Shown: positions 24,285 to 32,529 of the stretch, one piece after another | Numbering within the stretch: position 1 is the stretch's first letter | Layout of the letters: each line of letters begins with the position of its first letter | NCBI GenBank assembly: GCA_052146815.1 | Contig: JBKQMG010000113.1 | Coordinates: 1 to 45,686 of the forward strand | Direction: 5' to 3' | Source: DATJZH01 sp052146815 | GTDB lineage: Bacteria > Actinomycetota > Actinomycetes > Streptosporangiales > Streptosporangiaceae | Length of the DNA stretch: 45,686 bases | Translations under genes and position numbers: made by a program | The notes under the pieces: generated by a model | Databases searched by the model: none | What the model saw: only the letters and a program-made list of their open reading frames with translations | What the model was told of the DNA's origin: nothing

Positions 24285-25148
24285 CTAGCGCGAACCGCCG
24301 TGCTCGCCGCGGTCACCGCGCCGTCGCAGGTAGCGCTCGAATTCCCGGGCGATCGCGTCGCCGCTGGCCTCCGGCAGATCGGTGGCATCCTTGGCCTCTT
24401 CCAGCGTCCGGACGTACTCCGCGACCTCGGAATCCTGCTCGGCCAGCTCGTCGACGCCGCGCTCCCACGCGCGGGCCTCGTCGGGCAGGTCGCCGAGTGG
24501 CAGGGCGATATCGAGAATGTCCTCGACCCCGCGCAGCAGCGCGAGCGTCGCCTTCGGGCTGGGCGGCTGCGCGACGTAATGCGGGACCGCCGCCCACAGC
24601 GACACGGCAGAGATTCCCGCCGCCGAGCAGGCGTGCTGCAGGACGCCGACGATTCCAGTCGGGCCCTTGTAGTCCACGGGCTCGATATGCAGCGCGTCGG
24701 CAAGCTCGGGATCTGGCGCTGCCGCCGTTACCGGCACGGGCCGGGTGTGCGGCGAATCGGCCAGCAGCGCGCCGAGCAGGATGACGAGCTCGACACCCAG
24801 CTCGCCGAAGGCCGCCGCGAGTTCGGCGCTGAAACCGCGCCAGCGCATGTTCGGCTCGATTCCGTGCACCAGGATAAGATCGCGCTCGGCCCGCTTGGGG
24901 CGGACCACCGTAAGCCGGGTAGTCGGCCAGACCAGCCGCTCGGTCTTGCCGTCCGTGACTTCCATGACCGGACGGGTCACCTGGAAGTCGTAGAAATCCT
25001 CCGGATCGATCTCGCCGATAGCGGAAGACTGCCAGGCAGCACCGAGATGGCTCACCGCCCCGCTCGCCGCCTCACCTGCGTCGTTCCACCCTTCGAAAGC
25101 GGCGATCAGCGCTGGTGACGTGAGCTTGCCGACGTCGTCGAGGTCGAT
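24285..25148 (-). CDS. PAC2 family protein (proteasome assembly chaperone-like), unusual start
   Basis: PAC2-like proteins share a fold with eukaryotic proteasome assembly chaperones; the bacterial role is unsettled. The frame encodes IDLDDVGKL, then SPALIAAFEGWNDAGEAASG, the family's conserved N-terminus, and later RDLILVHGIEPNMRW and PTGIVGVLQHACSAAGI. The first normal start in frame is the GTG at 25055, which would remove the FEGWNDAG motif. An AUC at 25148 sits nine bases after a strong GGAGGAGG and gives the expected length (287 residues). Between it and the upstream in-frame TAG there is no ATG, GTG or TTG. Options are an AUC start, a one-base sequence error, or a truncated gene. Convergent with the SCO1664-type gene, divergent from metH. 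Confidence 0.82.
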   Translation of the reverse strand: MDLDDVGKLTSPALIAAFEGWNDAGEAASGAVSHLGAAWQSSAIGEIDPEDFYDFQVTRPVMEVTDGKTERLVWPTTRLTVVRPKRAERDLILVHGIEPNMRWRGFSAELAAAFGELGVELVILLGALLADSPHTRPVPVTAAAPDPELADALHIEPVDYKGPTGIVGVLQHACSAAGISAVSLWAAVPHYVAQPPSPKATLALLRGVEDILDIALPLGDLPDEARAWERGVDELAEQDSEVAEYVRTLEEAKDATDLPEASGDAIAREFERYLRRRGDRGEHGGSR

Positions 25149-25221
25149 CTCCCGGCACCTCCTCCCGCGCTCGCAGCGCCTCTGCGGACCTCTTCCAGCC
25201 TACGTGCCCGGGCGCGGCCCC

Positions 25222-25227
25222 TAGGAT
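25222..25227 (+). promoter_or_regulatory. -10 box of metH
   Basis: TAGGAT nine bases before the metH ATG, so the 5' leader would be at most a few bases. The 88-base gap to the PAC2 start leaves no room for a cobalamin riboswitch. Confidence 0.4.
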
Positions 25228-25236
25228 AAAGCCATC

Positions 25237-28200
25237 ATGTCGTCACCTGCATCCGCGCCCCGCCCCCTGCTGCGGGCCGCGCTCGCTGAGCGCCTTGTCG
25301 TCGCTGACGGGGCCATGGGCTCGATGCTGCAGGGCTGCGCAGTCACGATCGACGACTTCGCCGGCCATGAGGGCTGCAACGAGATCCTGAACGTGACCCG
25401 GCCCGACGTGGTCGCCTCCATTCACGACGGCTACCTCGGCGCGGGCGTGGACTGCATCAGCACCAATACATTCGGCGCCAACCTGGGCAATCTCGGTGAA
25501 TACGGGATTGCCGGCCGGATCGCTGAGCTCGCGGAGGCCGGCGCGCGGATCGCGCGGCAGGCCGCCGACGAGTGGGCGAGCCCGGACCGCCCGCGCTGGG
25601 TACTTGGCTCGATCGGGCCCGGCACGAAGCTGCCCACCCTCGGTCACGTCTCATTCGCCAGGCTGCGCGACGGCTACTTCGAGAACGCGGCCGCGCTGCT
25701 GCGCGGCGGCGCCGACGCGCTGATCATCGAGACGTGCCAGGACCTGCTTCAGGCCAAGGCCGCCATCATCGGCGCGCGCCGCGCCATCCGCGCGGCCGGG
25801 CGTGATGTCCTGCTGATCGCGCAGGTCACCATCGAGACCACCGGCTCGATGCTGCTCGGCAGCGAGATCGGCGCCGCGCTGACCTCGCTGGAGCCGCTGG
25901 GCATCGACATGATCGGCCTCAACTGCGCGACCGGGCCGGCCGAGATGAGCGAGCATCTGCGCTACCTCGCCGCGCATGCCAGGGTGCCGCTGTCCTGCAT
26001 GCCCAATGCCGGGCTTCCCCAGCTCACCTCGGACGGCGCGTTCTATCCCGTCACCCCGGCTGAGCTAGCCGACGCGCAGGAGCAGTTCGCCGCCGAGTTC
26101 GGGCTCGCGCTCGTCGGCGGGTGCTGCGGCACGACACCCGAGCACATGACGGCGCTGGCGGACCGGCTGCAGGGGCGCCCGCTGGCCCGCCGCCGCCCGC
26201 GCCCGGAGCCCGGGATCGCCTCGCTGTATCAGCATGTCCCGTTCCGCCAGGACACCGCATTCCTGGCGATCGGCGAGCGGACCAACGCCAACGGCTCGAA
26301 GGCATTCCGCGAGGCCATGCTGGAGGGCCGCTACGACGAATGCGTGGAGATCGCGCGGGCCCAGACCAGGGACGGCGCGCACCTGCTGGACGTATGCGTC
26401 GACTACGTCGGCCGGGACGGCGCCGCCGATATGGCCGAGGTCGCCGGGCGGCTGGCCACGGCCGCCACGCTGCCGCTGGTGCTCGACTCCACCGAGCCGG
26501 CCGTGATCGAGGCCGGCCTGGAGCTGCTCGGCGGCCGGGCGGTCGTCAACTCGGTCAATTACGAGGACGGGGACGGACCGCAGTCGCGGATGGCCCGGAT
26601 CATGCCGGTGATCCGGGAGCACGGCGCGGCCGTGATCGCGCTGACCATTGATGAGGAAGGGCAGGCCCGCACCGCCGAGCGCAAGCTCGCCGTGGCCACC
26701 CGGCTGATCGAGGACCTGACCGGCAGCTGGGGGATGCGCCGCAGTGACATCATCGTCGACTGCCTGACGTTCCCGATCGCCACCGGCCAGGAGGAGACCC
26801 GGCGGGACGGGCTGGAGACCATCGAGGCGATCCGCGAGCTCAAGCGCCGCTACCCCGACGTGCAGACCACGCTCGGCATCTCCAACGTGTCGTTCGGCCT
26901 GAATCCCGCCGCGCGCGCGGTGCTGAACTCGGTCTTCCTGGCCGAGTGCATCCGGGCCGGGCTGGACTCGGCCATCGTGCACGCGGCCAGGATCATGCCG
27001 ATCGCCCGGATCCCGGCCGACCAGCTCGAAACGGCGCTCGACCTCGTCTACGACCGCCGCCGGGAGCTCTACGACCCGCTGGGCCGGCTGCTTGACCTGT
27101 TCGAGGGGGTAGACGCCGCCGCGGTCAAGGCCAGCCGGGCCGCCGAGCTGGCCGGCCTGCCGCTGTGGGAACGGCTCAGGCGGCGGATCATCGACGGCGA
27201 GCGGATCGGGCTGGAGGCTGATCTCGACGAGGCGCTGGGCAGGCGCCCGGCCCTGGAGATCGTCAACGACGTGCTGCTGGACGGCATGAAGACCGTGGGC
27301 GACCTGTTCGGCTCCGGCCAGATGCAGCTGCCGTTCGTCCTGACCTCCGCCGAGGTCATGAAGGCCGCGGTCGGCTACCTGGAGCCGCACATGGAGCGGT
27401 CGGGGGAGGCCGGCAAGGGCAAGATCGTGCTCGCGACCGTCAAGGGCGACGTGCATGACATCGGCAAGAACCTCGTCGACATCATCTTGTCCAATAACGG
27501 CTACGACGTCGTCAACATCGGCATCAAGCAGCCCATCTCGGCGATCCTCGATGCGGCGACCGAGCACGGCGCGGACGTGATCGGCATGTCCGGCCTGCTG
27601 GTCAAGTCCACCGTGGTGATGCGCGACAACCTCGCCGAGCTCAACTCGCGGCGCCTGTCCGGGCGCTGGCCCGTGCTCCTCGGCGGCGCGGCGCTGACCC
27701 GCGCCTACGTCGAGCAGGACCTCGCCGGCCTGTTCGACGGCGAGGTCCGGTACGCCAGGGACGCTTTCGAGGGCCTGCGGCTGATGGACGCCTTCATGGC
27801 GGTCAAGCGAGGCGAGCAGGGCGCGAAGCTGCCGCCGCTGCGCGAGCGCCGCGTCCGTGCTGCCCCGGCGCGCGCCACGGCCGCAGGAGACGCCGACGCC
27901 CCGGCCGCGGCCAGCCGCTCCGACGTGTCAGTGACCGTCCCGGTCCCCGAGCCGCCGTTCTGGGGCAGCCGGGTCGTTCGCGGCGTGCCACTCGCCGATT
28001 ACGCCAGCTACCTCGACGAGCGGGCACTGTTCCTGGGCCAGTGGGGACTCAAGCCCGCCCGGGGGAGCGGCGGCCTTTCTTACCCCGAGCTGGTCGAGAC
28101 CGAAGGACGCCCCCGGATGCGCATGTGGCTCGACCGCATCCAGACGGAGGGACTGCTGCAGGCAGGTGTCGTGCACGGCTACTTCCGGTGCGTCAGCGAG

Positions 28201-28734
28201 GGCAACGACCTCGTCATCCTGGACGACAACGGAGGAGAGGCCGAGCGGTTCACCTTCCCGCGCCAGCGCCGGGACCGGCGGCTGTGCCTGGCCGACTTCT
28301 TCCGCCCCGCCGGATCCGGGCCGGCCGACGTCGTCGCGCTCCAGCTCGTGACCGTCGGGCCGCGGATCAGCGAGGCAACAGCCGACCTGTTCGCCAAGAA
28401 TTCCTACCGCGAGTACCTGGAGCTGCACGGCCTGTCGGTCCAGCTGGCCGAGGCGCTCGCCGAGTACTGGCACGCCAGGACCCGTGACGCCCTCGGCATC
28501 AGCGGCGCGGACCCAGGGGATCTCGACGCCATCCTGCGGGTCGGCTACCAGGGCTGCCGCTACTCCTTCGGCTACCCGGCCTGCCCGAACCTGGAAGACC
28601 GGGCCAAGGTCATGCGGCTCCTGGCCCCGGACCGGATCGGGGTCAGCCTGTCGGAGGAATACCAGCTGGCGCCCGAGCAGTCCACCGATGCGCTGATCGC
28701 GCATCACCCGGAAGCAAAGTACTTCAGCACCTGA
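25237..28734 (+). CDS. metH: Cobalamin-dependent methionine synthase MetH
   Basis: Transfers a methyl group from methyltetrahydrofolate through cobalamin to homocysteine. 1165 residues, close to the usual size, with all modules in order. The homocysteine domain (about 1-310) has zinc cysteines in GLNCATGP and GGCCGTT. The pterin domain (about 340-610) starts near FLAIGERTNANGSKAFREA. The cobalamin cap and Rossmann domain (about 640-880) has DVHDIGKN with His740 as the cobalt ligand. The reactivation domain (about 900-1165) contains YQGCRYSFGYPACPN for AdoMet. ATG at 25237; no Shine-Dalgarno, with a -10 box just upstream. The HAD gene follows after two bases. metH near the proteasome locus is also seen in mycobacteria. 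Confidence 0.97.
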   Translation: MSSPASAPRPLLRAALAERLVVADGAMGSMLQGCAVTIDDFAGHEGCNEILNVTRPDVVASIHDGYLGAGVDCISTNTFGANLGNLGEYGIAGRIAELAEAGARIARQAADEWASPDRPRWVLGSIGPGTKLPTLGHVSFARLRDGYFENAAALLRGGADALIIETCQDLLQAKAAIIGARRAIRAAGRDVLLIAQVTIETTGSMLLGSEIGAALTSLEPLGIDMIGLNCATGPAEMSEHLRYLAAHARVPLSCMPNAGLPQLTSDGAFYPVTPAELADAQEQFAAEFGLALVGGCCGTTPEHMTALADRLQGRPLARRRPRPEPGIASLYQHVPFRQDTAFLAIGERTNANGSKAFREAMLEGRYDECVEIARAQTRDGAHLLDVCVDYVGRDGAADMAEVAGRLATAATLPLVLDSTEPAVIEAGLELLGGRAVVNSVNYEDGDGPQSRMARIMPVIREHGAAVIALTIDEEGQARTAERKLAVATRLIEDLTGSWGMRRSDIIVDCLTFPIATGQEETRRDGLETIEAIRELKRRYPDVQTTLGISNVSFGLNPAARAVLNSVFLAECIRAGLDSAIVHAARIMPIARIPADQLETALDLVYDRRRELYDPLGRLLDLFEGVDAAAVKASRAAELAGLPLWERLRRRIIDGERIGLEADLDEALGRRPALEIVNDVLLDGMKTVGDLFGSGQMQLPFVLTSAEVMKAAVGYLEPHMERSGEAGKGKIVLATVKGDVHDIGKNLVDIILSNNGYDVVNIGIKQPISAILDAATEHGADVIGMSGLLVKSTVVMRDNLAELNSRRLSGRWPVLLGGAALTRAYVEQDLAGLFDGEVRYARDAFEGLRLMDAFMAVKRGEQGAKLPPLRERRVRAAPARATAAGDADAPAAASRSDVSVTVPVPEPPFWGSRVVRGVPLADYASYLDERALFLGQWGLKPARGSGGLSYPELVETEGRPRMRMWLDRIQTEGLLQAGVVHGYFRCVSEGNDLVILDDNGGEAERFTFPRQRRDRRLCLADFFRPAGSGPADVVALQLVTVGPRISEATADLFAKNSYREYLELHGLSVQLAEALAEYWHARTRDALGISGADPGDLDAILRVGYQGCRYSFGYPACPNLEDRAKVMRLLAPDRIGVSLSEEYQLAPEQSTDALIAHHPEAKYFST

Positions 28735-28736
28735 CC

Positions 28737-29435
28737 ATGCAGCCTTCCTCCGCAGAATCCGCGACGCCGGCCGCCTCGCGGTCCGCACTGCAGGGCGTCC
28801 TGTTCGACATGGACGGCCTGCTGGTCGACACTGAGCCGCTGTGGTTTGAAGCCGAGTCGCAGGTCATGGCCCGCCTGGGCGGCCGCTGGGACGCCGCCGA
28901 CCAGCAGCAACTAGTCGGCGGCTCGCTGCGGCGGTCGGTGGACTACCTGATCGCCAGGGCCCTGGCCCCCGCCAGCAGGGACGATGTCGCCGAGTGGCTC
29001 GTCAGCGGGATGCGGGAGCTGGTGGCCAGCCAGGGCGTGCGGATGCTCCCCGGAGCGGCCGAGCTGCTCGCGGAGGTGACCGCCGCGGGAATCCCTTATG
29101 CGCTCGTGACCTCCTCGGAGCGGGAGATCATGGACGCGGTCATCAGCCGCATCGGCGCTTCCTTCCCGGTCACCGTCTGCGCTGACAACGTGCTGCACGC
29201 GAAGCCGGACCCCGAGCCGTACCTGCTGGCCGCCGGGCGGCTCGGCGCTGACCCGGCCTGCTGCGTCGCGCTGGAGGATTCACCTAACGGCGTGGCGTCC
29301 GCCGAAGCGGCCGGATGCCGTCTGATCGCGGTGCCCAGCCTGGCGCCGGTCCCCGCGAATAACGGCCGGATCGTCGTCTCCTCGCTCAGCGAGGTCAGCC
29401 TCGCGCGGCTGCGCGGCCTGGCCGCTGCGGGGTAG
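28737..29435 (+). CDS. HAD-superfamily phosphatase (beta-phosphoglucomutase-like)
   Basis: A 232-residue HAD hydrolase. Motif I is FDMDGLLVDTEP with nucleophile Asp24 and general acid Asp26. Motif II is LVTSSERE, and the Lys and acidic motifs III/IV are in HAKPDPEPYLLAAG and VALEDSPNG. The helical cap lies between about residues 38 and 105. It probably dephosphorylates a small sugar or nucleotide; the substrate cannot be named. The ATG is two bases past the metH stop, so it is cotranscribed and likely translationally coupled with metH. Confidence 0.88.
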   Translation: MQPSSAESATPAASRSALQGVLFDMDGLLVDTEPLWFEAESQVMARLGGRWDAADQQQLVGGSLRRSVDYLIARALAPASRDDVAEWLVSGMRELVASQGVRMLPGAAELLAEVTAAGIPYALVTSSEREIMDAVISRIGASFPVTVCADNVLHAKPDPEPYLLAAGRLGADPACCVALEDSPNGVASAEAAGCRLIAVPSLAPVPANNGRIVVSSLSEVSLARLRGLAAAG

Positions 29436-29485
29436 CCCGGCGACCGGGCGCCGGCACTGCGCACATGTGCGACGATGAAGAGTAA

Positions 29486-29545
29486 TAGGCTGCGGCCGTG
29501 AGACCGGCCGCGAGGGGAGGCGGTTGGCAATGCCTACCTGGGTAA
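29486..29545 (+). other. -10 box and possible leaderless upstream peptide
   Basis: TAGGCT (29486-29491) lies six bases before GTG at 29498. That GTG opens a 15-codon frame (MRPAARGGGWQCLPG) whose TAA ends at 29545, overlapping the start of the next gene. Either the RNA begins here as a plain 5' leader, or a small leaderless peptide is translated. Nothing beyond position supports the peptide. Confidence 0.22.
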
Positions 29546-30018
29546 GCATCGGCTTCCCGGTCTGCGTGGGCCTGACAGTCGCCGGGCTGATCGCGAGCTG
29601 GTTCATCTGGCGCAAGTCCGGCTCGCGGCGCGGAGCGCGCGCGGTGGCCTGGTCGCTGTTCCCGCTGGCGGTCTACCTCGTCGGAGCAGTTCACCTCGTG
29701 GGGCAGATTGGCGCGGCAGTCGTCCAGTTCGCCGGCGGGTTCGTGTTCTCGACCAGGCACTGGGCCGGCGTCGCCCTACTGGGAGTCCTGGTCCTGGTCC
29801 TGCTGACGACCGGCGGGATCCCGCTGCTCGGGCGCAAGAACAGCAAGGACAAGGGCGCCCTGAAGAGCACGGGCAGCACGAAGGACATCGAGCCTTCCAG
29901 CGGAAAGACCCCGGTCGCCGCCGTGCCCGCCAAGCGGGCCAAGGCTGGCAGAGCGTCAGCCGATGACGATGATCTCGGGGATGTGGAGGAGATCCTGCGC
30001 CGCCACGGCATCAGCTGA
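29530..30018 (+). CDS. Small membrane protein of unknown function
   Basis: 162 residues. Three or four membrane segments: SIGFPVCVGLTVAGLIASWF, WSLFPLAVYLVGAVHLVGQI (perhaps continuing into AAVVQFAGGFVFS) and VALLGVLVLVLLTTGGIPLL. A charged C-terminal tail of about 60 residues follows, rich in Lys, Ser and Asp. I do not recognise the family. The ATG at 29530 is preferred because GAGGGGAGG (29512-29520) stands nine bases away; a TTG at 29524 is too close. It converges on the RecB-like gene. Confidence 0.72.
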   Translation: MPTWVSIGFPVCVGLTVAGLIASWFIWRKSGSRRGARAVAWSLFPLAVYLVGAVHLVGQIGAAVVQFAGGFVFSTRHWAGVALLGVLVLVLLTTGGIPLLGRKNSKDKGALKSTGSTKDIEPSSGKTPVAAVPAKRAKAGRASADDDDLGDVEEILRRHGIS

Positions 30019-30071
30019 GGCCACGAGCCGGTGACCAGCTCGCTCGCGGCCCGTCCCGCAGGCGGCCGCCG

Positions 30072-31037
30072 CTACGTCCCGGGCGGCCCGGCCTGACCGG
30101 CTTCGTCGGCCAGCCTGGCTGCTGGCACGGCCAGCCCGGTCTCGGCCGCCAGCGCTGCTCCCGGCACGGCCAGCCCGGTTTCCGGCAGCGGTGGCGGAGT
30201 ACCGCCGAACGACGGGCAGAGGGCCTGGTGGGCGCACCAGGCGCAGAGCCGGCTCGGCCGCGGCCGCCAGTCGCTGCTCGCCCGGGCGCGCTCGATGGCA
30301 CGCCACAGAGCATTGATCTTGCGCTCGGTGGCGAGCAGGTCACCTTCGTCAGGTGAGTAACGCACGATCTCGCCGTTGCCGAGGTAAATCAGCTGCAGCA
30401 GCCGCGGCACCGTGCCCCGCATCCGCCACATCACCAGCGCGTAGAAGCGCATCTGGAACAGCGCGCGCGCCTCGAATTCCGCGCGCGGCGAGCTTCCTGT
30501 CTTGTAGTCCACAATCCGGATCTCGCCCGTGCGGGCTACATCGAGCCGGTCGATGTAGCCGCGCAGAGTCAGTCCGGACTCCAGGACGGCCTGGACCGAT
30601 AGCTCGCGGTGAGCGGGCTCCAGCCGCGTCGGGTCCTCCAGGGTGAAGTAGCGGTCGAGCATGACCGATGCCTCGGCCAGCCAGGCCTCCCGCTGCTCGT
30701 CATCGGCGAACAAGGTGGCGAGCTCGGGCTCGGCGGCCAGCAGGCGCGCCCACTGCGGCGCCACCAGATCCCGGGCGGCCTGCGGAGTGCGCCCGCTGGC
30801 GGGCTCGTCGAACAGCCGCTCCAGCACAGCGTGCACCAGCGTCCCGCGGGCCGCGGCCGAGCTGGGCGGCTCAGGCAGCTTGTCGATGACCCGGAAGCGG
30901 TAGAGCAGCGGGCAGGTGAGAAAGTCCCCGGCGCGCGAGGGCGACAGGGAACGGCCGGGCCTGCGCTCAGCCGGCCCGGCGCCGGCCTCATCGGGTGGGC
31001 CGGCGTCCGCGGCGATCCCAGTCTGCGGCTTGGTCAT
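30072..31037 (-). CDS. RecB-family PD-(D/E)XK exonuclease with Fe-S cysteines
   Basis: Single-domain nuclease, 321 residues, of the RecB/Cas4/AddB exonuclease type. LSPSRAGDFLTCPLLYRFRV is the N-terminal signature with the first Cys. The catalytic core is LRGYIDRLDVARTGEIRIVD, where the Asp residues of motifs II and III lie, followed by YKTG with the catalytic Lys; QMRFYALVMW is motif QxxxY. Three C-terminal cysteines in LCAWCAHQALCPSF complete a probable [4Fe-4S] site. The tail contains a tandem 39-base duplication (30124-30140 repeated at 30163-30179) encoding ETGLAVP twice. ATG at 31037. This gene is part of the conserved actinobacterial proteasome neighbourhood (Rv2119 in M. tuberculosis). 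Its function there is not known. Confidence 0.9.
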   Translation of the reverse strand: MTKPQTGIAADAGPPDEAGAGPAERRPGRSLSPSRAGDFLTCPLLYRFRVIDKLPEPPSSAAARGTLVHAVLERLFDEPASGRTPQAARDLVAPQWARLLAAEPELATLFADDEQREAWLAEASVMLDRYFTLEDPTRLEPAHRELSVQAVLESGLTLRGYIDRLDVARTGEIRIVDYKTGSSPRAEFEARALFQMRFYALVMWRMRGTVPRLLQLIYLGNGEIVRYSPDEGDLLATERKINALWRAIERARASSDWRPRPSRLCAWCAHQALCPSFGGTPPPLPETGLAVPGAALAAETGLAVPAARLADEAGQAGPPGT

Positions 31038-31316
31038 TCACCGCACAGTAGGGCACCATGCCGACAGTTGCCGGGAATTGCCGCGCCGCGCCGCCCGGAC
31101 GCGCCACGGCGCCCGCACGGCCGGCGGTCACCCCCGCCCGCCGGCGCCCCGGCCACAGTGCCGGTGCGCCCAGCTACCGGCTGGCATCGCATTCGCTCTG
31201 CGCCGCTTCCCCTGGCGCGCCGCTTTCGCCTGGCGCTGGATTCCCCGCGTGCCGCGTCCGCCCCGCGCGCACGGCATTCCCTGCGCGCACTTCGATAATG
31301 TTGCGGCGCCAGCACG

Positions 31317-31322
31317 TAGCAT
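31317..31322 (+). promoter_or_regulatory. -10 box of the M50 protease gene
   Basis: TAGCAT six bases before the GTG start, predicting a leaderless mRNA. A second -10-like GATAAT lies at 31294-31299. The remaining 31038-31293 is GC-rich with short repeats (GCGCGCAC twice) and no gene. Confidence 0.4.
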
Positions 31323-31328
31323 CGAGTC

Positions 31329-32510
31329 GTGGCAGGCATCACACCGTCAGACGGCTCTCGCGGCACCGGGCAGCCGGGCGAGCAGGAACCGCCGAAGGGC
31401 AGGCGCGACCCGCGGCTCGGTATCGTCGTCGCCAGGCCGTTCGGCGTGCCGGTGTATGTCTCGCCGTACTGGTTCCTGGTCGCCGCCCTGCTCGTGGTGG
31501 TGTACGCCGAGACGCTCGACAACGCGGTGCACCCGGCCGATCTGCGTTACGTGGTGGCCGCCTCTTTCGTCGTCCTGCTGTACCTGTCGGTGCTGGTGCA
31601 CGAGCTGAGCCACTGCGCGGTGGCGCGCGGGTTCGGCCTGCCGGTCCGGCGGGTCCTGCTGTATCCGCTGGGCGGGTTCTCCGAGATCGAGCAGGAGCCC
31701 CCGACGCCGTCTCAGGAGTTCCTTGTCTCCGCCGCCGGGCCTGCCGTCTCGCTCGCGCTGGCGGCCATCGCCTTTGCGCTTACTTCCGTGGCCGGGCACG
31801 GGATCCCCGGCACGCTGGTCGATCAGCTGTTCCGGGCCAACCTGCTGGTCGGGATCTTCAACCTGCTGCCGGGCCTGCCACTGGACGGCGGCCGCATCTT
31901 GCGGGCCGGAGTCTGGAAGATTACCGGCAAGCCCGGCTCCGCCACGATCATCGCCGCCTGGGGCGGCCGGGTTCTGGCGATCTTGCTCGTGCTGCTGCCG
32001 ATCGGCCTGCTCGGCGGCCACGTCCAGTCCCTCATCAGCTACTACTGGCTCTGGCTCGCCATCGTGGCCGCCTTCATCTGGATCCAGTCGGGGCATGCGA
32101 TCCGGGCCGCCAAAGTGCGCGAGCGGCTGCCGAGACTGCAGGCCAGGACGCTGGCCAGGCGAGCTATCCCGGTGCCCGCCGACCTGCCCCTGTCCGAGGC
32201 AATCCGGCGGGCGGACTCGGCGTCGGCCCGCGCGCTGGTCATCGTCGACCACGAGTCGACGCCCGTCGCCATCGTCAGCGAGCAGGCCGTCATGCAGACC
32301 CCGGAGCAGCGCAGACCCTGGATCCAGACCGGCACCGTCGCCCGTTCCATTGATCCGGGCCTGGTCTTGTCGGCCGACTTGTCCGGAATCGAGCTGCTCG
32401 AGGCAGTCCAGCGCCACCGCGCCAGCGAGTACCTCCTGATCGAGCCGTCCGGCGAGATATACGGGGTACTGGCGGCCAGCGACCTTGACCATGCATTCGC
32501 GCACGCCTGA
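31329..32510 (+). CDS. Site-2-type M50 membrane metalloprotease with CBS domains
   Basis: An intramembrane protease relative, 393 residues. Zinc ligands are His91 and His95 with catalytic Glu92 in HELSH, and Asp186 in NLLPGLPLDGGR. Six membrane helices lie between about residues 40 and 260. A C-terminal CBS-pair region (about 275-390: ADLPLSEAIRRADSASARAL, then LLIEPSGEIYGVLAASDLD) may sense an adenine nucleotide. The GTG start at 31329 has a -10 box six bases upstream and no Shine-Dalgarno. The gene is in its usual place between the RecB-like nuclease and trmI (Rv2120c region). No target protein is known. Confidence 0.88.
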   Translation: MAGITPSDGSRGTGQPGEQEPPKGRRDPRLGIVVARPFGVPVYVSPYWFLVAALLVVVYAETLDNAVHPADLRYVVAASFVVLLYLSVLVHELSHCAVARGFGLPVRRVLLYPLGGFSEIEQEPPTPSQEFLVSAAGPAVSLALAAIAFALTSVAGHGIPGTLVDQLFRANLLVGIFNLLPGLPLDGGRILRAGVWKITGKPGSATIIAAWGGRVLAILLVLLPIGLLGGHVQSLISYYWLWLAIVAAFIWIQSGHAIRAAKVRERLPRLQARTLARRAIPVPADLPLSEAIRRADSASARALVIVDHESTPVAIVSEQAVMQTPEQRRPWIQTGTVARSIDPGLVLSADLSGIELLEAVQRHRASEYLLIEPSGEIYGVLAASDLDHAFAHA

Positions 32511-32517
32511 GCGGCGC

Positions 32518-32523
32518 TAACCT
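32518..32523 (+). promoter_or_regulatory. -10 box of trmI
   Basis: TAACCT six bases before the GTG at 32530, inside the 19-base gap after the M50 gene. It predicts a leaderless trmI transcript besides read-through. Confidence 0.35.
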
Positions 32524-32529
32524 TTCGGA

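Noticed and set aside
25149..25236. Cobalamin riboswitch upstream of metH
   Set aside because: Only 88 bases separate the divergent starts and no B12-box-like element is visible.
26065..27567. 500-codon minus-strand open frame inside metH
   Set aside because: Shadow of metH codons; His/Asp/Arg-rich and no domain.
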